The translations under genes and the position numbers were made by a program. The notes beneath the pieces are model-generated. The model searched no databases. It saw only the letters and a list, made by a program, of their open reading frames with translations, and was not told the origin of the DNA. From positions 90,001 through 154,000 of the forward strand of contig JAPFQT010000158.1 of NCBI GenBank assembly GCA_027627225.1: a DNA stretch of 64,000 bases. Direction: 5' to 3'. The DNA is from Congeria kusceri. Lineage: Eukaryota > Mollusca > Bivalvia > Myida > Dreissenidae. Below are positions 49,201 through 61,200 of this stretch, in pieces (within the stretch, counting starts at the first letter, position 1; each line of letters starts with the position of its first letter).

Positions 49201-52200
49201 GAATTCAGAAACAGTTGAGAATTTTTAAAGTAATGAATAAGGCATGTCTCGAAAATGTTACGTTACATGTATTTTACAGCGCAACAAGATGCCCCCGACC
49301 CCGTGTGACCTAGATAAGCCCCCGACCCCGTGTGACCTAGATAAGGGCCTTATTGAAAGAGAGAAGAACTTCTTCACGGCCACTTTCAACAGGAGGCGCA
49401 TTAAACAGTAAGTGTGCGCCATTGCATCCTCGCTTACATTGTGCTAATTAATTGTTATTCTAAAGAATCAAGCTATACCAGTTGAGAGAATTTAGAATAT
49501 GTTTGCTCACAAAGTTAACAGTTGACTTAGATTACTGTCTACAAGGCTACAATAACTTGCTTGTTTTCCTAACCCTAATTGATGAGGTCGTGGTGGCCTA
49601 GCATTATTGCTGGGACACCGGACACTAAATGTCTTATTATTATTTTAGCTTATTGACATTGTCTCAGCATTTGACAATTATCAACAGTGGCAGACAAATT
49701 CTTAAGTATAGCCAAAACAGTTTCCAGATGTTTGACGGTGTTATGTAAAATAAAATCCAAAACATGTTGGTCATTACAGATGTTCATAGTAGTACATGTT
49801 AGCCTTGTGTCAACATACGATTTCATATTGGCTAATAGAGACAGATAAGTAGTGGGTCAGTTTTTACTGCATACGTAATTGGCAAATTTTCAAATCGCAT
49901 GTTTTTATTAAATGCTTTCAGTGAAATAAAGAATTTTATTAGTGAAACAAGTCATATATTTCCACTGTGAAATTTTAAATTTTTACTACAGTGAAAATAT
50001 AATATAAAACGGAATATTTTTCTACAGAGACCATTGCTTTACCAGAAATGGTGTTCCTCCCTTTGCAAATTTGTATACATGTACAGTATTTGCTTAGATA
50101 TGTTTACAGAAAACACATGCCTAATTCCAAAAAAAATATAATTAAGCGACAAGGCAAACACAATATGACACTTCTATCCCACCGTACTAATTTTGGAATC
50201 ATTTATGATGTCATTATTGACTTTATTCATGACGTCAGAATACACGAACTTGTGACGTTTATGCGTTTATGCGTATCACGTAGCGAATCTGAATAGGGAT
50301 GTGGCCAACGCCAGGAGAAGCATTTAACACTTTGCTATTGGAACATTAAAGGTTTCTTGTCTCATGTGGTTTTTAATACGTTTGTTGATTATATATCGTC
50401 TTTTGACGTCATTGCAAGTTCTGAAACTTGGAAAACAAGGTGATATAAAATAATATCAACCCGAGACATGTTACAATGTATAACAACCGGTGTTGTGAGT
50501 GTTATGTGCTGTTTATTTTATTATGCCGAACAATCCGTATAACACATTTAAATAATAAGATTCGTATTGTTTTTTTCACCATTACTTTAATGTAGACTAT
50601 AGTTATAAATACTACGTAAGCCGAGGCTTGACATTAGCATTTCACAATACAGTAGTTATCTAGTTAAAGCATTGCAGAATCAACCTTCCGTACTTCCCGT
50701 CGATTCACATACATGACCTTAAATAGCCTTTTACCGACATGAAGGTTGACCATGTGTGTGTGCACACTATATTAAGACGTGTCAGTTTTAAAGCTGGCGT
50801 GATCGATACGAAGTTTCTACAGCGCGTTAGATTAAATCGGTTAGAAACATTGCGAAACACGGCCGAACGTTATCGTGTGATTCAAAAAGGAATACTATAC
50901 AGTTGATGGAAAAAGTTCGATAGATATTCAGATCACATAACGCATAAATGTGTGCATAATATGTAAACAAAATGAGCAGTGACGACACAAACCAGTTTTC
51001 AATTGACTGATATTTGTAAATAGGATTGTGTTGTGTCGTGGTTAAACACAGAATTAAAGAAACCATGCATCGGTTATATCTAAAATTATTTTGCACGCCA
51101 ATATTGATAATCGGATACAGGTTTGGAAACACAATTCGAATGTAAAGATACGTTCTGGCCAGTCATGGCGATTTTGAACAAACACATCTCGTTTCAGGCT
51201 AGTACGGTTCACATGAAACATTGAAATAAAAAATGCTAATCTTTGTGGATACCAAAAGGAATTGCAAATGCCTGTAGCTGGATATTAATTGTAAAATGCC
51301 GTGGTTCGGCGTCAGCACTTTGGAGGCAAAAGTTTCATAGTCGTTTAGTTTTGTTTTATCCGCGCGAGGGTGATATGAAACATATTACCCTGTGATATTA
51401 CTTCTGGTCTATGGACAAAATACACAGAGTGGTCACGTGAGGTGTAATAAACATATGTGTCAAGCACTGGTTGTAATGTCATTGATTACTGGCCTTGTCA
51501 AGCTGATTTATTAAGCAATGTTAAGGGCTTTTATATTGATGAAAGGTGCGAATCTAAACACATATCAATCATTTTGTCAGTGTTTACATGTAAATCAAAC
51601 TCAGAAATCAAACACCAAAACACTATCACTCCTGAACACAGTACACTACATGTCTACAGTATTCCGTTAAATATGCAAGACGATTTTAAGTCACATGTCG
51701 CAAATATATTTTCGCAAGAGATAATACATAATATGTGCGCAAATATAGACAATAACAGGGACATTAATGAATGTGTTAACATATTCGATACATGTTTAGT
51801 AGATGCAGGAAATCCTTTTATTAAACAAAAGAAAACGCTTTTAAAATGTGTACAACCGAAATGGTTTGAAAACATGTGTACTCAAGCTAGGCAGGAACAA
51901 TACAAATGCTTTCGGACGTATCGAGAACGTAAAAGCATTAATGATCTTCAGCACTATTAAAGTGCAAAAACAGTTTTTAAAATCACATGTAAGGTGAAAG
52001 GGAAACATTTGAATGTGTGACCAAGTACAATATTTAGGTAAAAATGCCAATGGCCCTAAATCATTCTGGTCAAAACTCAGAAACATGATAAATAAAACTA
52101 ATATGACCCACAACTATATTACACCGTCAGAATGGGTCGACCATTTTAAAACTTTGCTGAACCCACCACATGGCGTAGGTGGCGATTTTGATATCAATAT

Positions 52201-55200
52201 TGATGACAATACACCACTTGATGAAGTTGAAGAATATATTTTCAACAATGATATTACTAAAGAGAAGATCGAGTTGCTGCTAAATATTTTTAAAAGGGTA
52301 AAAAACTGGCCCAGATTGCATTTTACCGGAAATGTTATGTATGGCATTGACTTATGTTTATATGTCATTGTTAAATTCTTTAATAAATTAACAACTAGCT
52401 ACAACTTACAAGACTTACATTTTTGACCAACGTATTTGCGAAAATACATGAAATCAGTGTGGCTTTACAGCTGGATATTCAACAGCAGATAATGCATTCA
52501 TTGATATTCAGAAATACTTTGATACAATAAATATACAGGTACTTAAGACGTAAAATGGGTAAAATATATCTAGCATTCATTGATATTCAGAAATACATGC
52601 TAATGCTAATGCTAATACACTCTAATGCTAATATTCTTCATTTTTCGGTTTTAGAAGTGTTCGTATAATAAACAACTGTGTCGCTAAATCAACGTGAAAG
52701 GCTAATAATACAGTGTTTCATCGACTGTATCTATATTTCCTAGAGTAAGTAGTTTCAGAAACGATGTGCTCTATTGTGTCGCCCATTTTGCCATTGACAC
52801 GTATTTTTTTCTTCTTTATCTCGTCTACAGTCTATAAATATCCAAACGTTATAAGTAATTTGACGTTCATGAATGTTGACACGCCTTGGTTGTGTCTGCA
52901 ATTCTTCTTTCGGTTTCATGAACACCAGCTAAGTCAGCATCACCGGACCACCTCAACACCGCCGGACCATCTCATTTAAAGAAATTCCAAAAAACTAACC
53001 AAAACTACAAAGTATTGCAAAAATATGTAATGCGTATGTGAAGACATTTATATTTGTGATCATCGTCAGTCGTCACACACTTCATAATAGGTTGTGGTAA
53101 GAACTCAGACGGGTAAACATTTCAGTACATAGAGTATCATAGACATATTCTTTCAATGACTTCAACTTATAAAAATCCTACAGCCTTTATTTTTGTACAT
53201 TATTTAACGAAACTGCGAACGAGTGTTCTTTTATCATACCTACTGGTAATGACATTGGCCGATTTCCTAAAAAGCACCTTTATCATAAGAAAATAATACA
53301 AAATTGGAAAGTCATACGTACTGTTTACAATAATCTTGCACCACTGGACCACCTCGGAAGCCACCATTGAACATTTTCTTAACACCTCGAAATGAGGTGA
53401 TCCGGTGAGTCTCCTAACCGTGAGCAATGTACATTAATTATCTGGACATGTCATAAGTTTGCATTGTATAGGGACTAACATAATTGATTAGTTTTAAATA
53501 ATTATACTATTTACTTTATGTTAGTGCTTACGTATTATAGAATACATTTCTAAATTAAGGATGTCATTTCTTTTGAGCTGATGATGTGTATGCTATGTGA
53601 GTTGGCTATTATATGTCATATAAGGAACATATCTGTAATCTCTCTTAAGATGCTAATGCTAAGGTAAAGCAGTTGTCTATTATGTCATGTTAGGGACATA
53701 TCTATAATTCCTCTTGAGATAGTAATGCTTTGATTAAGCAAACTTGTTATTATGTCATGGTAAAGACATGCATATACTTTCTCTTGAGATAATAATGATT
53801 GGGTTAAAGCTATCATTTATGTCCTTACGTAGGACATATATGTATTCCTCTTGAGATTGTAACACTTGGTGTTAAGCGATTTTGTTTAATATGTTCAGAC
53901 ATTTATGTAAGTTTCCTTAGGGCAGTAACGCTTGTAGTTAGCTTATGTAATGTGAAGTCACTTTTCAGGTGGCCTAAGTGATGCTTGTTTGTTAGATTTG
54001 TCGAAGTCTAGTCCTGGTAATTATTGCTGTACCAGGTTTTTGAAATCTAAGTGAAAATATATTGTTTTATCTTTCCAAGCACAGTATTTCATCTGTTATG
54101 ATGTTATGGAATGAAAATAGTTCCGGAAATTCGAAGAAATTGTTCCGTAAAACCGTAAAATGCACGTGCTTTATCGCGGTAGAACAAAATTGTGACAAAC
54201 AACAGTTTCTGCATTATGTAGCGCAATTAAACCACATGTTCACTGTATTTAAGTATGACATCACATTGATTCTTTTATTTTTATCGACGAAACTGACGTC
54301 ATTTGCTCAATGTTTATCAATGAAGCTGACGCCATATTGCATTCTTATGATTTATTGACGTCATTGAAACGCACGCGAGAATGTACTTCGCGGAAAATGG
54401 GCGGAGTATAGATAAAAATAGTTCTCATTCAAAACCCTTAAAAATACAGACGCATTGTATATACGATCGTGTTAGAATCGAAATAATTGACGGGTTAGCG
54501 TTGGTTATTGCGGTAATAACCAACGGTTTGTCGTTCCGATTCTTGTTATCAAACCACTCGGGATCTCCCTCGTGGTTTAATTCCTACGCATCGGAACAAC
54601 AAACCGTTGGTTATTACCACAATAACCAACGCTAACCCGTCAATTATTTCTTAAATCAGCAGTAATGAGAAGCTTAAGCTGATAAGAGATATAGGTAAAA
54701 GAAAGATAACGTATGTTATAATTCACACCAGTTATCTCCATTGCTTACCTGGCTGACTCGGGCTCTCCAATAAATAAATACATTACTGTTATTAGCCATG
54801 GAATCCTGCAGTAAATGCTTAGCTGTCTGTTAGACCCGTAGCGTTTAAAACACTTAAACAGGCGAAAACTTGAAAAGGTTTATTTTACCAAGATATTTAC
54901 ATTTTTTGGACAGGATATAATTTGTTGTATAATATTGTACTATTTGTTCAAGAGTTGTTGTTATCAGTTTGTGTGCATTAAATATGTAAAGGGTGTTTTG
55001 TCATTTACTAATAAGTCTCTTTTGAGAGAACCCCTGCATAGTTCTCCCAGAATAGTTCTTGAAGATAGTCCTAATAAGATATTGATTATTGACGTGTTTT
55101 GCTGACCGAGTGCATCTGAAGATTGCATATTTTAACATCAGTATGTTGCTTGTGTTTATTTTATAAAATGTTGTTGATATAATTGATTTGAGATGAGTTA

Positions 55201-58200
55201 AGCTGTATGTTCAGAGATTATTTTCTTAGCCAATCAGAATCTTTGTGAATAGACCTTTCTTAGAGAAATGGACTGTTCTGCTAGAGCCACTGAGAGCAGT
55301 ATAAATACAGTAGTTTCGCCAGACAATGTACAGTTATTGATGCTTTCTTCAAAGAGGTAAGATCTCGAGGAAAAAGATGGGATTTTAGTAAATTTATGTT
55401 TAGGCTTTTTTTCCAAATTATACTCATACATTTACAAAATAAGTTAATTTCATTGATATTCAATTAATATTTAACAGTTTAACCAATTATTAACATTTTT
55501 GGTTTACAATTGACATTTTCTAACTTAAGAAGTATTTATTTAATTTAATAACTTTAATTAATATTTTTATGTATTACAAATTTTAATATACTGGAGTTTC
55601 CCACTCTGCATAAGTTGTGCTCATTACATTAATTGTTGTTTACCTTCTTAACATAGGTATATTTTCTGGTTATAATTTTTGGGAACAACTTAGTAGACTT
55701 AAGCTCAATTTACTTAACAGTTTAGGACAGAAAGTAAACTTTTTCTGTCAGGTAGTAAGTAAAATAAATGTTCTTTTATTAAAACTTGGCGTTGGTTTTT
55801 ACCTACTACCCCTCTAGGTAAAGTAAGTAACGGTAAATAGAAACCTGTCAGTGGTGTCATCCTGACCAAAAATAATTGTTTTTAATTAGACCGATATATA
55901 TTTCTGTATTACTTTATTGCCCACTAAGATTACATAACTCGTAACCGTGCCGGACCGCTTCACTTGCGTAGGAGAACGAGACCGCACGCCACACTAGCAT
56001 GCATACCTGTATATTAATGTTACATCAACATATTACGAAAACAACAAATTGCGAGATTTTACATTGATATTCACATAGTGTCATATATAAAATCCCGTTA
56101 AATCAAGAACAAATATATATTTGATGTATGATTAATATTGTAAAGGTAGTTCAATGATAATTTCAAAATATTATTTTCTTTTCATTTTTTCTCCTGTTAG
56201 ATGATTGTGAATATCTGTATTACAGGCACATTTTGTGTCATATTTAATATAAGGTTATACACATTTGGTGGGTTTTGTAATAACAACAGTTAAGTTATTC
56301 CATTCACATTAATTATGTTGTTGTTCTGTGCAAATAAAAAAAAAAAATACTTTAAGATTACAAGTTACTAATGCAAAAATATGTACTGACTATTACATTG
56401 AAATTAGTATACTGGATATAGCACTCTGTACTTCTGTGCTAATTTAAGTATAACTTTGTAGGTAGTTTCTTATGAATGCTGCTATACAAAGGATGATGAT
56501 ACATGTGGCATGTTGCGATTCTAAAGTCGGCATACTGCCTTGTATTGTAAATTGTTTTCATGCAATATCTGAAAATGAGACAGGTAAGCAATAGTTTTAT
56601 AGCGCAAAGTAGGAACATATAGCACCTATTATCTATGATTACAGTAAGTGTGATGAGATTGCAGTTTTCTTTTTCCGGATAAAGTGACAAAATAATCGTC
56701 AGTTAAAAGTGTTGTAGTATTACTATATACATATCAATTTGCTAATTGTTCTAGCAAAGCGGCGGCAACATTTAAGTTCTTGCAGTTATCGTATCACAGT
56801 GGGAATAAACCATTATATACCTGTCTTCTGTTTCCATTAATTGATACATAGCACTATGCCAACTTTGGAATGCCGTAGCATCAATTACCAACCTTGTACG
56901 CATTGCGGAAAGACAATCTCATTATTTCCTAATCTCCTGAAAACGACAGTATCGACATTATTGTTAAACTTGAGATGCTCATATTTCTATAGGAAATATA
57001 AGAGTACGTGTATTATAAAGACGATCTTTTATGTTTGCAACTTGTCATAGGCTTCAACACTTCGGGATAAGCAGAAATGTATGTGAAAATACATAATACA
57101 TGTAGTATTGGAAACATATTTGCTTTGAAGATTTGGAGAGTTCAGTAATTTACTAAAGTATATTCAGGAATTGTTTTATCCCTCAACATGTCCAGAATTT
57201 TGAAATGAGCTGTATAGTATTACCCATCTTTTTGTTTACATGTCTTTCCTCAAAATCTAATATTTTTTTCCAAAAGCTAAACTATTATATTGTGTTTGCA
57301 GGTTCAAAATAAACGATCAAAATACATTCTTCACGAACGAACAGCGCAGCAGGATTGTATACGCCATTTTGTCACAAGCATTCTACAAGGACGGCAATGG
57401 ACGATTTGGTAATTGATCTCACACCTCTGGCGTTAGACATGTGGGCAAAATTGCCTTAAATCCTCCACATTTGACCTACATACAAAAACTATTTTGGAGA
57501 ATACAATAAGGATCCGCATATTGTGGTATTGTTTAAATTGATTTATGTGAGCAACAACTTATAATCCTAATACATCTTGCAATTGGCCTCACACCACTGG
57601 CGTTAGCCATGTGGGCAAAACTCCATTAAATCCTCCACATTTGACCTACATACAAAAACTATTTTGCAGAATACAATAAGGATCCGCATATTGTAGTATT
57701 GTTTAAATTGATTTATGTGAGCAACAACTTATAATCCTAATACATCTTGTTCAAGCATATTTCTGGTAAGTATTTGATTTTGTGATGTTGTGTTTGATTT
57801 TATAAAACAAAATAACATGCATTGTTAAAAAGTATTTGTATATGTGAAAGAAATATGGTTAGTATGGTTTATTTGTATAGTAAATAATACACGCTTTACA
57901 AAACGACAATCATGCTATAAGTACATATACACAGCGACATGAAAATATAACACAAACAAATCTAAGTAATATAAAGCATTTCATACATATATACGACAGC
58001 GTATTGCATTAAAAACATCAACAAACAACAACCAACGTTTTCATTCTGCAAAAAATGTAACCAAATTCAAAATGGTGCATCAAAAACATGCAATCATAGT
58101 AAGTATGCGTTGGCGGCGGCGGCTTCCCATGTAGTTTGTGCAGACAATAACTAAAGATGTTTTTGTGCAATCATTATGACATTTTAGAGAAGTGTTAAGT

Positions 58201-61200
58201 AGGCATAAACGTACAATCTAAGTTAAGTTTGGTTTTCGGAATAATTGCTCTTATCGTACTTAAGTTATGCCCCGTCAGGCGACACATCCGACTCTTGAGT
58301 TCTAGTTTATTTAATGTATTGTACAAGGGAGCATACTCTGCAGTGTGATTATATTTCTTGTATTGACAGGAATTAAGAAGCTGCTTGCAAATGGAACATT
58401 TAGTGCAGCATATCCTCTACATGATGTAAGTTCGTCGATTTTTACTTATTAAAAGATACATAACTGTTGTTGTTTGTATTCTGTTGAAGAAGTTCACTGC
58501 AACAAGCTTTACATATTTTAAGGAACTAGTGATGCAACTGAAAATGGTCTTATGATTACTTCAACACAAACTCAGATATAAAGTTTGCCATTAATGCTTT
58601 GATTGACGAATTAAATCCTTTGTTAGCTTCTTTTTTTGACTCCGCAAAGGAGGTAACAGGCTTTTGCTTGCGCTGATCTGTCTCCCTGTCTGTTAGCAGC
58701 TTGATGCAAATATTTATGAGCTGATTTGATTATTATTGTGAGATATGGCAAGGGAGGTCACCGATCACTGGAAAATTACATTGTTAAGTAGGGTAACCAA
58801 TCTTGACAGAAGTTTGCGCTGTCTGATTGCTGTCTAGCTGTCCTATTGTATTCATCACAACAAATTGTATTGTTTGTAAATGTCAGTTTCTTGTTTGTTT
58901 GCACATCTACATTTTTTTCTAGGGAAATTACACAAATGATTCTTCGCAAACCAAGGGAAAAGACAATGACAGACATGTATGTAGATAGTACATACATTTT
59001 TGTTGCTGTATGTGAAACTTTATGCCATCATAATACCGGCCGTGACAAAATAACACCAAGTGGGATAAACGTAGCTGTATTTATACCTTGAGGGATAAGC
59101 AAACATGTCATGTGTTGGATTGTGTGATGTCCTTGTATTTGTTTCGTGTTTTTGGTATGTTTATTTTGTTTTTTTTTCAAAATAAAGACAGAAAATGATA
59201 GAATAAATAGAATACTAGCTCAGTGTTAAACTTGCATGCCACAAAAAACGTGAACCATTCCCCAAGGGTCCTGGTTTTTTAATGTATAAGCCTTACTAAA
59301 TACTCTAACCTAGAATTCTCTATATACACATGTAGTCTTAGGTCAAAATTCAAATGTTGGCTGTTGAATGCACTCAGGGTGATACATTTAGATTTAATAT
59401 TCTGTTTACGATGCAAACAGTAGATGTGTATTGATGTTTTAGTTAACAGATAATTTTACTTGCTTATTTTACACTTCTGCCTTTTAGTTTTACATAACTG
59501 ATTTTTTATGTAATTTTAGCTTCTGTATGAGCTATGGGCAAGACCTGGCAGATGGTATAAATTCCAGCCATTGGACAAAGTCAGGTAGGGCCTTGCATAA
59601 TCAAGGTTACTTTTTGACTAAAATTATAACAACGACTGAAATCTTTTCAAATCGATAATCATCTGACCATTTCGCTAGTTTTATCTTCTGAAAACTGGTA
59701 TCAATATAATTAGGCCAGTTGGTTTAAAAACATATTCCACGAGAGTGTGTGATATGGAATTTTATATTCCAACTAGTTTTATGACTTTAGGCATAAAACA
59801 AAATAGAAACTATGTAAGTGTATAAAAGATAAGGTTGAAATGGGATACTTTACTTTCACGTGTCAGTACATATACATTTAAGAAAGTACTCTAGATAATA
59901 TCAGTTGATAAAACAAACAGAAACTATAGTTGTATAAAATAAATTATAATGACACATTTGTATTTAACTTTCCCATGTTAATCATTGTGTCTATATATTT
60001 TACATTAGTTAAATGTTATTTTTCTTTCCCAATTGTTTCGTAGTCACTGTGTCTATATTTCAGAAAGTACTTTGGAGAGAAAATCGGTATCTACTTTACC
60101 TGGCTGGGTTACTACACGACCATGCTTGTTCCGGCCGCCATTGCTGGCCTCATATCGTTCATATACGGACTTGCTTCTATGGGAGATGACCCAGTCACGT
60201 ACGTAACATGGAAGCACATACGGAGTTCATAGTAATGTATATACAATCATTTAAAGAAGAATTTCAGGGAAATAATTGTGTCATTGGGAACTTTTAGAAA
60301 AATGCATGTTCTGCAAAAACCCAAATGCGAATCTTCTGAATAAGATGTAGAGTCAACATATTTTATTCCTGAGCCAATTTTTTATTAGAATGATTTTTAA
60401 GTGATATTTGTACTCGGCATATTTTGATCACCGTCTTTCATAGTTTGATAACATTCTTTCGTCAGTCTAAAGGTATGCGTTACTCTTAGATCTTAGACTA
60501 GGTAACTACGGGCCCAGGCAGTATACCTCAAATATGGCAAAAGTAACAGTTATTAAATTGTGTTAAGACTGGTCTGTATTCACTTACAGGAATGATCTGT
60601 GCTCAGTGCAACGTGCTGGGAGCATCACGATGTGCCCATTGTGTGACAAGCGGTGCTCGTACTGGAAACTTGAGGAAAGTTGTGGATTCTCCAGGGCAAC
60701 TTACCTCTTTGATAATCCTGCGACCGTTGCGTTTTCTTGCTTCATGGCCTTGTGGGGTAAGTCTCTGTTATACCATGGTGGCTTCTTTACTAGAAATATT
60801 GATGTTACTGATGTTGTCTTATTAACATGTATTCAATGTTAAATCATTTCATTTCGTTATATGATTTGCTACAATTTGCTGAATCTTTTGGGAAATTAGG
60901 AGTTTTGGAGTACTGCTTTCTAGGGTTAGGTTTTTTTTAAAGAACAATCCAGCACATTGTCAAATATTCAATGTAGGCATAACGAAACTTCAGAGACATC
61001 ATCAGGGGAGTAACCCTTGATACCATCCGCTAGTCCTTTATTTATTAGTCAAGTTGTAACACAAAACTTGTCTGTCATCATTACTCCTTGTTTCCCTTCG
61101 ATACTATTCGCATTTACCAGTGGTACTGTAGCATAATGAAGAAGGATATATATTAAGAGACACCAATGTTTGTAATAATCTATGTTGGAATCATCCGCTG

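Noticed and set aside
54381..54635. An 84-codon frame with a protein-like composition
   Set aside because: Most of it lies in the 171 bp palindrome, which reads open on both strands by symmetry.
60592..60842. Two overlapping frames starting near 60592 and 60606
   Set aside because: One is a shifted reading of the anoctamin Cys-loop exon and the other is the true exon read through its donor into the intron; the spliced exon 60590-60756 replaces both.
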